Position numbers and translations under genes: made by a program. From Oscillatoria salina IIICB1 (GTDB taxonomy: Bacteria; Cyanobacteriota; Cyanobacteriia; Cyanobacteriales; SIO1D9), in contig NZ_JAAHBQ010000038.1 in assembly GCF_020144665.1 (NCBI RefSeq), forward strand, positions 44,217 through 108,216: DNA of 64,000 bases, given 5' to 3'. Every line of letters begins with the position of its first letter. Position 1 is the stretch's first letter. Shown piece by piece: positions 1-7,716 of the stretch. The notes beneath the pieces are model-generated. The model was given only the letters and a program-made list of their open reading frames with translations. It was not told where the DNA came from and searched no databases.

Positions 1-285
1 GCTTGCTTGAATACAGCTTTTATAAACGACAACATCGCCAACTCGATAGCGAGACGATAAACTCCCACACAAACCCATCAGTAAGACTTTCTGCGGTGGT
101 TGCTGCCATTTTTTTAACTCTCTACTGACAGCCTGAAAACCAATAGGAATCGGTAACACCACAGGTTTGCTAGAGTTAATTTGGCTTAGTCCGCGACTGA
201 CAGCCTGCCATTCTGCTCCTTGAGGAACTAAAATCGCATCTAGGGCTAAAGGCAAACTCTGTTCGTCGTTAAAATTCAAACTCAT
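1..285 (-). CDS. Phosphorylase-superfamily protein (HpnG-like), 3' part outside window
   Basis: The first 95 residues of a protein read on the minus strand; the rest lies beyond the left edge. The translation begins MSLNFNDEQ and contains ILVPQGAEW near residue 20 and LLMGLCGSLSSRYRVGDVVV near residues 69-88. This Gly-rich segment followed by a GD pair is how nucleoside phosphorylase / MTA-SAH nucleosidase-like proteins look around the phosphate/ribose site, and cyanobacterial phosphorylases have a very similar G-L-C-G-S-L segment. In hopanoid biosynthesis HpnG, a member of this superfamily, removes adenine from adenosylhopane; because hpnA, hpnH, hpnI, hpnB and shc are all in this window an HpnG role is attractive, but it is an inference. 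An in-frame GTG 18 bases upstream is an alternative start. The ATG lies only 18 bases from the divergent gene at 304. Confidence 0.65.
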   Translation of the reverse strand, partial: MSLNFNDEQSLPLALDAILVPQGAEWQAVSRGLSQINSSKPVVLPIPIGFQAVSRELKKWQQPPQKVLLMGLCGSLSSRYRVGDVVVYKSCIQAS

Positions 286-303
286 ACCCGCAAAGGATAC
301 CAC

Positions 304-648
304 ATGAAAACCACAACTCTTAAATTACTCGCGATCGCCACTTGTTTACCGATCTTATCGGCTGCGAGTTTACCCGTAGCTAATGCACAAACACCACAAC
401 AAAATACTCGCAACCGCTATCCCCAAGAATTAGTCAATAATTACACCAGAACTTGTTTAGCCAATTCTGTTGACTCTGGCTTAACCGAACGACAGGCACA
501 AATTTTATGTAATTGTACCCTAAGAGAGTTCCAAAACCGTTATACTCTCGAACAGTTTAGCGAGATCATGCAGCAAGCGCGTGGTGGTGCAATTCCGCAA
601 GCAGTCACAGAAATTGGTTTATCTTGTGCGGAAGAGTTGATTAACTAG
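304..648 (+). CDS. Small secreted cysteine-containing protein, unknown function
   Basis: A 114-residue protein with a clear Sec signal peptide: positive start MKTTTLK, hydrophobic stretch to about residue 25 and a likely cleavage site after A-N-A near residue 28. The mature part has four cysteines (one near residue 51, a C-N-C pair near 69-71, one near 108), which could form two disulfides in the periplasm. An AAAGGA ribosome binding site lies six bases before the ATG, which supports this start. The gene diverges from the phosphorylase-like gene with only 18 bases between the two starts, so at least one promoter must lie inside the other gene. I do not recognise the family. Confidence 0.7.
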   Translation: MKTTTLKLLAIATCLPILSAASLPVANAQTPQQNTRNRYPQELVNNYTRTCLANSVDSGLTERQAQILCNCTLREFQNRYTLEQFSEIMQQARGGAIPQAVTEIGLSCAEELIN

Positions 649-660
649 GTTTTTGGGGAC

Positions 661-824
661 TGGGTTCAGTGAACAGTGAACAGTTAGCAGTGAACAGTTA
701 GCAGTGAACAGTTTATCTTCCAATTCTCCCCAATTTCCCAGTCCTCAGTCCCTACTGATAATTGATAACTGATAACTGATAACTGAAAACTGAAAACTCC
801 CTAATCCCCAATCCCCAATCCCCT
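661..824. repeat. Short tandem intergenic repeats (hexa/heptamer families) up to the start of the RND gene
   Basis: Three kinds of short tandem repeat follow each other. At 668-712 the unit GTGAACAGTTAGCA is repeated about three times. At 755-797 the unit TGATAACTGATAAC is repeated and then varies to TGAAAAC. At 797-822 the heptamer CCCCAAT is repeated three times and runs directly into the ATG at 825. These are typical cyanobacterial short tandemly repeated repetitive sequences. No Shine-Dalgarno sequence is left in front of the RND gene. Confidence 0.8.
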
Positions 825-3557
825 ATGTTACGCGATCGCTTAAATATCTCCCGGTTAGCAATTAAATATTCTTGGTTGACTATCTGCTTTTGGCTGGCTA
901 TAACTATGGCTGGGCTTTTGGCTTTTAGTTCGCTGAAGTATGCTTTATTTCCAGATATTACTTTTCCGGTAGTTGTGGTAAATGCGACTGCGGATTTTTC
1001 GACGGCTGGGGAAACTGAGAATCAGCTTACTATCCCGATTGAAAAACAACTTCAGTCTTTGTCAAGGTTAGACGATATTCGCTCGTCAACTTATCCCGGT
1101 AGAGCAGTTGTTAATGTATCTTTTACAGTGGGGACGAATATCGAGTCGTCGGTTAAGCAAGTAAAAACGGCTTTAGAAAACGTAGAGTTACCAGCCACAG
1201 CCAGTTTTGAAGTAATTCCGGTTAACTTGAACCAATCAGCCGCAGTTAGTTATGCGATCGCGTCTACTAGTTTTGATTTGAATCAGTTAACGGAAATTAC
1301 CGAAACCGCCATTATTCCTGAAATTACTAATTTACCTGGTGTCTTACGAATCGATTTGTTGGGAAATGGTACCCACTCGGAAACTACGGAATTGGAATCT
1401 CCAGCTACTTTGGTTCGTTTTAATGGCGAAAATGCTCTAGCTTTCCAAGTGATTAAAGAAAGTGAAGCTAATACTTTGGAAGTAGTGAATCGAGTTGAAG
1501 AGATAGTCGCCAATTTACAAGCAGAATTACCAGAAGTAGAATTAACTTTAGCCGCTACCCAAGCAGATTATATTCGCGAAGCAACTCAAGCAACGATTGA
1601 TGCTTTAATTTTAGCAATAGTTCTCGCTGTTGTAGTGATTTTCGTCTTTTTGCGAAATTGGCAAGCGACGCTAATTACAGCTTTAGCAATACCTGTTTCT
1701 TTGCTAGGAACTTTTATTGTCATGGCGATCGCCGGATTTAATCTCGAAACAATTACACTGTTGGCATTAGCCTTAGTAATTGGGATTATCGTCGATGACG
1801 CGATCGTTGATGTGGAAAATATTATGCGTCACATTGAAGCGGGAGAAACGCCAAAACAAGCAGCAATTTCTGCTACTAAGGAAATTGGTTTAACTGTTTC
1901 TGCTTCGACACTAACAATTGTCGCCGTATTTCTCCCGGTAGCTTTGATGGGGGGAACAATCGGACAATTTTTTAAGCCTTTTGGTTTAACAGTTTCCGCC
2001 GCAGTTTTGTTTTCTTTATCAGTTGCGCGAACTTTATCCCCCGTATTAGCAGTTTACTGGCTGAAAGGGACTGGCGATCGGGAATTGGGGACTGGGAATC
2101 GGGAATCAAAAGACAAGTTTAATTATTTTGAACGAAATTATCAGAACTTACTACAATGGTCGCTGAATCATCGTCAAATTGTCGTGGCGATCGCGGTTTG
2201 CAGTTTGATCGCGGGAGTAGCTTTAATTCCTTTAATTCCCAAAGGATTTATCCCGAAACTCGATCGCGGTGAATTCAATATTGTTTATACCACTGCTTTA
2301 CCTCAATTATCAGGAGGTGCGAATGAAAATGTTAGTAAAGAGGAAGAAAATATCAATCTTCAATCTAACTCAGTTGTCAACGAAGAAACCGAATTTACAA
2401 ATCAAGACACAGGAGATTCATTATTTGGTGAAGGTGCATTTGACTGGTTAGTAGATATCGCCAAATCGCCAACCAAAGTCTTATTAACTCGCACCCGAAA
2501 AGTAGGCGAACAACTCGAAGAAATAGTCCTAAACTTAGCAGAAGTAGAATCAGTTTATACAGTTGTCGGTGTTCGTGGCGAACCGAATCGAGGTAGATTG
2601 TATGTAAAATTAAAACGCGATCGCACTAACTCAACTACCGAAATTCAAGCCCAACTTCGCACCAGTTTACCTCAACTCAAAAACGTTACTACCAGCATTG
2701 AAGATATCCAATTTATCGAACTTGAAAGTACCAAACCTTTACAAGTAGCTTTTCTGGGAAATAATCACCAACAATTGCAAGAAATCGCCCAAGAAGTTAA
2801 AACCAAACTGGAAGAAATCCCCGGATTTGCAGATATAACCGCTTCGGGCGAAGATGATAACCAAGGAATCGAACGGCTGAATAACCAACCAGTTGCTTAC
2901 TTAACAGCAAACCTCAACGAAAACCTAGCATTAGGAAAAGCCACAGATGAGGTAGTAGCGAGATCCAAACCAATTTTACCTGCTAATGTCATTTTAGACC
3001 TCAAAGGCGACTCGGGTCTCAGCAATCATGTCCTGAAAAACTTTACAGGTACAATAACTTTAGCAGTAATTTGTATGCTTGGTTTACTGCTATTACTCTT
3101 CGGCAGATTACTAGAACCAATTGTCGTTGCTTTATCACTTCCCCTCTCAATTGTTGGTGCAATGTTAGCACTTTTGCTAACTCAAAGCGACTTTGGCATG
3201 ATTTCTTTAATTGGCTTAATTTTTCTCATCGGTTTACTTGACAAAAACGCACTTTTACTGATGGATTATGCCAATCAATTAAGACAACAAGGCTTAAATC
3301 GTACCGAAGCAATTCTCAAAACTGGAACCGTACGTTTGCGACCAATTTTAATGACTACCGCCTCAACAATTTTAGGAATGCTTCCCCTAGCAGTAGGCAT
3401 AGGTGCAGGAGCAGAATTACGTCAGCCAATGGCGGTAGCAATTATTGGTGGTTTAGTTACTTCTACCTTACTGAGTTTAATTGTTGTTCCAGTCCTGTAT
3501 ACTTTGCTTGAAGACTTAGGGAAATTTAGAACCACAGATAAAAATCACCTTGGCTAA
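825..3557 (+). CDS. RND-family efflux permease (AcrB/HAE1 type)
   Basis: A 910-residue inner-membrane proton-driven efflux pump. The N-terminal membrane helix is followed by the periplasmic start FPDITFPVVVV. The proton-relay aspartates are visible in G-I-I-V-D-D-A-I-V-D-V-E-N near residue 325, and the relay lysine in GLLDKNALLLMDYANQL near residue 805. The protein is about 120 residues shorter than typical AcrB (about 1030-1050), with the second periplasmic half apparently reduced. Two insertions look foreign: residues about 416-430 (GTGDRELGTGNRES) are encoded by the same GGGACTGG/GGGAATC type repeat found between genes, and a Glu/Asn-rich stretch lies near residues 498-535. No membrane-fusion partner is adjacent. 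It ends about 95 bases from the convergent end of the biosynthetic cluster, so it could export the product, but it is read from its own promoter and the link is speculative. Confidence 0.9.
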   Translation: MLRDRLNISRLAIKYSWLTICFWLAITMAGLLAFSSLKYALFPDITFPVVVVNATADFSTAGETENQLTIPIEKQLQSLSRLDDIRSSTYPGRAVVNVSFTVGTNIESSVKQVKTALENVELPATASFEVIPVNLNQSAAVSYAIASTSFDLNQLTEITETAIIPEITNLPGVLRIDLLGNGTHSETTELESPATLVRFNGENALAFQVIKESEANTLEVVNRVEEIVANLQAELPEVELTLAATQADYIREATQATIDALILAIVLAVVVIFVFLRNWQATLITALAIPVSLLGTFIVMAIAGFNLETITLLALALVIGIIVDDAIVDVENIMRHIEAGETPKQAAISATKEIGLTVSASTLTIVAVFLPVALMGGTIGQFFKPFGLTVSAAVLFSLSVARTLSPVLAVYWLKGTGDRELGTGNRESKDKFNYFERNYQNLLQWSLNHRQIVVAIAVCSLIAGVALIPLIPKGFIPKLDRGEFNIVYTTALPQLSGGANENVSKEEENINLQSNSVVNEETEFTNQDTGDSLFGEGAFDWLVDIAKSPTKVLLTRTRKVGEQLEEIVLNLAEVESVYTVVGVRGEPNRGRLYVKLKRDRTNSTTEIQAQLRTSLPQLKNVTTSIEDIQFIELESTKPLQVAFLGNNHQQLQEIAQEVKTKLEEIPGFADITASGEDDNQGIERLNNQPVAYLTANLNENLALGKATDEVVARSKPILPANVILDLKGDSGLSNHVLKNFTGTITLAVICMLGLLLLLFGRLLEPIVVALSLPLSIVGAMLALLLTQSDFGMISLIGLIFLIGLLDKNALLLMDYANQLRQQGLNRTEAILKTGTVRLRPILMTTASTILGMLPLAVGIGAGAELRQPMAVAIIGGLVTSTLLSLIVVPVLYTLLEDLGKFRTTDKNHLG

Positions 3558-3638
3558 ATTTCAACCCATGTTGCGCGCGTCAATATGAAGTACAAAGATT
3601 ACCAAAAGTTAGATAGGATTAATGACGTAAATTTTGAA

Positions 3639-3679
3639 GTTTACATCATCTCTCAAAACAAGGAAGCATCGCGGTAGGA
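3639..3679. repeat. Copy 1 of a 41-bp imperfect direct repeat that brackets the biosynthetic cluster
   Basis: Starts GTTTACATCATCTCTCAAA and covers the last eight codons and stop of the KamA-family gene plus 14 bases downstream. It matches 34463-34503 at 35 of 41 positions, with the first 19 bases identical. The second copy lies just upstream of the first gene of the cluster (P450), in the same orientation. Confidence 0.75.
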
Positions 3680-5065
3680 TTTGTTTGTTTCCTGAAAGTT
3701 CCGTTGACGTAAAAGCTTTGCTGATAGTGTCTGATAATTTTTTTCTTCCTCTATGCTGTCTAAGTCCCGATAAAAAAACTTTTTCTCCTCAAAAGCTGGC
3801 ATTAACTCTGTTAACCAGGTTGACTTATGGTCATATTTAGCAAAAAAGGGTCGCTTACACCAATCACTATTACGAGCCTGCAAAAACGAAAGCACAAATA
3901 CCTTTTGATTATAAATCTCAGCTATACCGTCAATAACTACTTTTCCAGGCAAAGCCGACATCACCGGTCCTCGAACAGTTCTGCTAAGTCCAGACACTTT
4001 CTGAAGAGCCCCCTGAAATATTTCCCAAGCCAGAACTAGTGGAATCTCAAAATATGTTTTCGCTCCTGTTTGTCGCTCCACAAACATATAGTAGGGAATA
4101 CAGCCTAGGCGAACTTGTGTTTTCCACATTCTGATCCAAACTTCTTTCGCATCATTAATATGACGTACTAAAGGACTTTGAGTTCGGATTTGCGCCCCTG
4201 TACCACGAATACGCCGTATAGCCTCTTGTGCGATCGGAGTTTCGAGTTCCCGCCAGTGGCTATAATGACCCATAACAGCCAAATGTTTTCCCGCCTTGAC
4301 TACCTTCTCAAATAGAAGCAGAACTTCATCGGCATCCGGGTCTGTAACAAATCGATAAGGCCAGTAACCTAGCGATTTAGTGCCAATACGAATCGTCTGA
4401 ATATGCTCAAATCCCGGACCGAGTAATGGCTCAATATATAGAGCAAGCTGCCAAGCCTTCATCGTCATCGGATCGCCACCAGTAAGGAGAATATCTGCGA
4501 TCTCTTGATGTTGCTGTATATATTCTTGGAAGCGACCTGACTCACGAGTAGCAAACTTCCAGTCATCCACACCAACAAACTGTGGCCAGCGAAAACAGAA
4601 AGTGCAGTAGGCATGACAGGTTTGAGCAGCCGTAGGGAAAATCAAAACAGTTTCCGCGTACTTATGTTGCAAGCCTGCTACAGGTTTTGAGTCAAGCATC
4701 GGGACATTATACTCTTTCTGTCCCGATGGGTGAGGATTGAGACGACGACGAATTTCGTTAGCAGTTTCTCGGATTGCTTCTTTCGGCGCACCCTGCTCAA
4801 GCAGTTTAACCATTTGGTTAAAGTCTTCAGGATACAGCATATCCTGATGTGGGAAGGTTAAGCGAAAAATAGGATCGTCAGGAACAGCGTCCCAATCAAT
4901 CAGTTCCTCTACCACATAGTTATTAGTTCTGAAGGGAAGAACTTGAGCAACTGTTTTCATTGCCCTTATTTCGGTCTCTGAAAACATCGATTTAATTTGG
5001 GGTAAATGATCGATGTTTCTCTCGTTATAAAAGCAAATTTTTTTCGTAAGACTATGTTTATTCAT
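3653..5065 (-). CDS. KamA-family radical SAM aminomutase (lysine/glutamate 2,3-aminomutase-like)
   Basis: A 470-residue radical SAM, PLP-dependent enzyme; characterised members move the alpha amino group of lysine or glutamate to the beta carbon. The [4Fe-4S] motif C-x3-C-x2-C is at C150, C154 and C157 (CHAYCTFC). The family signature DPIFRLTFPHQDML lies near residues 64-77. SALPGKVVIDG near residue 371 matches the position of the PLP-binding lysine, although it lacks the GGGGK form of the clostridial enzyme. It is the last gene of the minus-strand cluster, 176 bases after the acylase. A beta-amino acid made here fits the beta-amino-acid-like adenylation domain of the terminal NRPS. No good ribosome binding site precedes the ATG at 5065; the ATG at residue 36, preceded by AAGG, is an alternative. 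The substrate cannot be read from the sequence. The tail SYRDASLF is shared in part with a relic at 34.5 kb. Confidence 0.85.
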   Translation of the reverse strand: MNKHSLTKKICFYNERNIDHLPQIKSMFSETEIRAMKTVAQVLPFRTNNYVVEELIDWDAVPDDPIFRLTFPHQDMLYPEDFNQMVKLLEQGAPKEAIRETANEIRRRLNPHPSGQKEYNVPMLDSKPVAGLQHKYAETVLIFPTAAQTCHAYCTFCFRWPQFVGVDDWKFATRESGRFQEYIQQHQEIADILLTGGDPMTMKAWQLALYIEPLLGPGFEHIQTIRIGTKSLGYWPYRFVTDPDADEVLLLFEKVVKAGKHLAVMGHYSHWRELETPIAQEAIRRIRGTGAQIRTQSPLVRHINDAKEVWIRMWKTQVRLGCIPYYMFVERQTGAKTYFEIPLVLAWEIFQGALQKVSGLSRTVRGPVMSALPGKVVIDGIAEIYNQKVFVLSFLQARNSDWCKRPFFAKYDHKSTWLTELMPAFEEKKFFYRDLDSIEEEKNYQTLSAKLLRQRNFQETNKSYRDASLF

Positions 5066-5241
5066 AATTGGTTAGTTGTTTTCTCTGTCTTGCGTTCATT
5101 TTCGGGTCTTAAAGAAAGCGTGAAAGTCAGGAGTTATCATCCGCTATACACAACTGCCATGCAAAATTGCAAAGATAGCGCTAAGGATTTTTGTGAATAT
5201 TTAGACTCCAGGTTGTTCCCTCGTTTCCGAGACTTAGGAAA

Positions 5242-7659
5242 TCAAGAATATGGTTTAGTTGGGAGCAAGTCTAACCGTAAAGAATTAGACAAGTTGGTAA
5301 GATCTAAAGTTTGCTCCAGGTAATTTCCCTGAAGCCAAGTTTGAACGCGATCGCGATAATAGGGACTCAAAGGATGACCTGCTTGACCTGGACTCAAAAT
5401 TGCCCAGCTACGATCGGGGGTAGACAAGTCAGCAACAAATCGCCAAGTAGCAGCAATGATGACGGGGAAGTCCGGTTTAGTTCGATCGCTTGATTGTTTG
5501 TTGATGCTAGAAGAGCCACCACCGATAGCGAAGGAACTAGTATTGAACAAAAGATCTAAAGGTTTCACAACCCCTAAAGGATGAGTAAAAGTAACAGTAT
5601 GCAACTCTCCCCATTTCCAATCAGCGATCGCTGAACCGAGTCGCTTTTGCAGATGTTCTAACGTAGTATCAAAACTACGCTCAGCCACTCCAGTCAGACC
5701 ATCAGCAGGAAATATGGAGGCAACTTGTCCGCGACTGGCTTGAAGAATAAGGCGATCTGTAATCCCCTCAGCAGTAAGAAACATTCTCTCCCACAGGTTC
5801 GTACCAATAACCGGAACTAATAGCTCCTTCTGAAACTCCCGATACCAGGTTTGCCAAATTGCAGTAGCTGCACTGTCAGCGCGAGCCACAAAGTCCCAAT
5901 TGGACAGAATCTCGATCGCCTGCTGCTGAACAGGCGTGGCTGCTGATTCCAAAGACGACAGCAAAATGGGGAGCAAATTCGCAGCCTGTAAGTCTGTAAA
6001 GTCATTTTGGAGAGCCTGCATATCTTCGACACGCCAATTTTCCGCAGTCTCTAGTTGCGAGACAATGCGCTGCTGTCGGTAGGGAGGAGCCCAGACAGAA
6101 GTAATGAAGTACGGATACCCATCATCTATAACCTTGTTATTTGCAGTAGCAATAAACCCAGCTTGGGGATTAACTACTTCTGGAAGCTCATCAAAGGGAA
6201 TGAAACCCTCCCATTCGTACTCATCAGTCCATCCTGGCACGGGTAGCGTGCCATTTCCTTGACGACGAATGGGAATTTCACCATTCCCCCGGTAAGCGAT
6301 CGTGCCGTCAACGCTAGCAAAAACAAAGTTCTGGGCGGGAGCTTGGAACAGGCGCAGGCTAGAGCGAAACTCTTGCCAATTGCGGGCATAGTTCCAGCCG
6401 AGTATGGCAGGAATCTCAGTGGTTGGCTTATGCCCAGTCCACTTTAGCGCTAGCATGACATCCAGTGGTTCCTTAACCTCTGTAGACAGGGGAGTAATAA
6501 TCGGACCATGCCGCGTCACCAGGACTTCATGAAGGATAGGCTCTGACCTGCCTTTGACGTAGATCGGCTCTACCAAAACCTGCGCGGGTTCATAACTACC
6601 TTGATAGAGAAATTCCTTCGGGTTGTCGGGATTGGGTCTTTCAATGTACAAATCCTGAACATCTGGCTCGAGGTTGGTTAAGCCCCAAGCAATCTCCTGG
6701 TTGCGTCCCACAACAATCCCAGGCATACCTGCAAATGTGACTCCCATCACATTCAATTCTTCACCTGGCAAAACTAAATGGCTTTGATACCAAATCGCTG
6801 GAGTCTGGATGTAAAGATGAGGATCGTTCGCTAGCAAAGGTAAGCCAGTGGCAGTGTGCTCCCCAGCCAACACCCAATTATTGCTACCCAAATTGAGATT
6901 AGGTAGTGGAGCAGTAGCCAGCAGCTCTTCTAATGGAGGATGATATTGGCTGACATAGCGCATGATTGTCGGGGCATCTGCTGGATATTCTGCCAGTAGT
7001 TCTGAGGCTTGCTCAGCCCCAATGCGTTGAGTTACCTGGTAGCGCCAAACTTCATCTGACCAGTTGGTTCCTAAGTTGTACGCCATGAGCTTAGGAATGC
7101 AGATCGAGTCGATAATCGACCAAGGCTCTGGCTCATATCTCAACAGCGTGAATTCTGGGGGCAGTCGTAGTTCGCGCTTAGCTTGCTCGATCCAGGCATT
7201 TACCCCTTCAGTGTAAGCTTCCAAGATCTCCACAATATCCTGGGGATAAGCAGCTAATGATTCTTCTGATGCCCGCCGTAACATCAAGTCGCGGAAGAAG
7301 CGATCGGTTTCAATGGTTTCAGAACCAAAAATTTCGCTCAACTGACCTGATGCCGCTCTACGGCTGAGATCCATCTGAAAGAGGCGATCTGTGGCTGTGA
7401 TGTATCCTTGAGCAAAATAGAGATCGTGGCGGTTGTCGGCAACGATGTGGGGAACTCCCGAAGTGTCACGGTAGACTGTCACCGGAGCTTGAATGCCAGC
7501 GACGGTTAGAGTTCCTGAAACTGGGGGCAGAGAGCGACGCAAGTACAAGTAACCGCACCCAATTATTCCCGCCGTTAGCACAAACACCATTAGCAGTCCG
7601 TAGATTAGCAGCCGTCTGAGTAGACGACTCCAAGAAGATGTCTTTATTAGTTTGAACAT
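5242..7659 (-). CDS. Penicillin acylase-family Ntn hydrolase (PvdQ/quorum-quenching type), exported
   Basis: An 805-residue precursor of an N-terminal nucleophile amidase. Residues 16-40 form a hydrophobic segment after Lys/Arg residues, so it is exported or anchored in the periplasm. After an alpha part and a linker, the autocleavage site G258-S259 is visible in LGSNNWVLAG; Ser259 would become the N-terminal nucleophile of the beta chain. The beta chain has the expected ANDPHL segment and the late G-x-S-S-S segment. Length is typical. Family members hydrolyse amide bonds of penicillins, acyl-homoserine lactones or, for PvdQ, the fatty acyl group of the pyoverdine precursor. In a cluster that starts with a fatty acyl-AMP ligase, deacylation of an acylated pro-product in the periplasm is the likeliest role; self-resistance is another. 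Co-directional with the halogenase upstream (57 bases). Confidence 0.88.
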   Translation of the reverse strand: MFKLIKTSSWSRLLRRLLIYGLLMVFVLTAGIIGCGYLYLRRSLPPVSGTLTVAGIQAPVTVYRDTSGVPHIVADNRHDLYFAQGYITATDRLFQMDLSRRAASGQLSEIFGSETIETDRFFRDLMLRRASEESLAAYPQDIVEILEAYTEGVNAWIEQAKRELRLPPEFTLLRYEPEPWSIIDSICIPKLMAYNLGTNWSDEVWRYQVTQRIGAEQASELLAEYPADAPTIMRYVSQYHPPLEELLATAPLPNLNLGSNNWVLAGEHTATGLPLLANDPHLYIQTPAIWYQSHLVLPGEELNVMGVTFAGMPGIVVGRNQEIAWGLTNLEPDVQDLYIERPNPDNPKEFLYQGSYEPAQVLVEPIYVKGRSEPILHEVLVTRHGPIITPLSTEVKEPLDVMLALKWTGHKPTTEIPAILGWNYARNWQEFRSSLRLFQAPAQNFVFASVDGTIAYRGNGEIPIRRQGNGTLPVPGWTDEYEWEGFIPFDELPEVVNPQAGFIATANNKVIDDGYPYFITSVWAPPYRQQRIVSQLETAENWRVEDMQALQNDFTDLQAANLLPILLSSLESAATPVQQQAIEILSNWDFVARADSAATAIWQTWYREFQKELLVPVIGTNLWERMFLTAEGITDRLILQASRGQVASIFPADGLTGVAERSFDTTLEHLQKRLGSAIADWKWGELHTVTFTHPLGVVKPLDLLFNTSSFAIGGGSSSINKQSSDRTKPDFPVIIAATWRFVADLSTPDRSWAILSPGQAGHPLSPYYRDRVQTWLQGNYLEQTLDLTNLSNSLRLDLLPTKPYS

Positions 7660-7716
7660 AATACCGTTTCACTTCAGGAGATGATCTAAAAGTTAATTAA
7701 GGGAAAAATTTTCGCC

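Noticed and set aside
3634..4039. Plus-strand frames over the end of the aminomutase gene
   Set aside because: Antisense shadows of a gene with clear family motifs.
5006..5323. 105-residue plus-strand frame between the aminomutase and the acylase genes
   Set aside because: It overlaps both real genes in antisense and has no recognisable features; the 176-base gap alone is too short for a gene.
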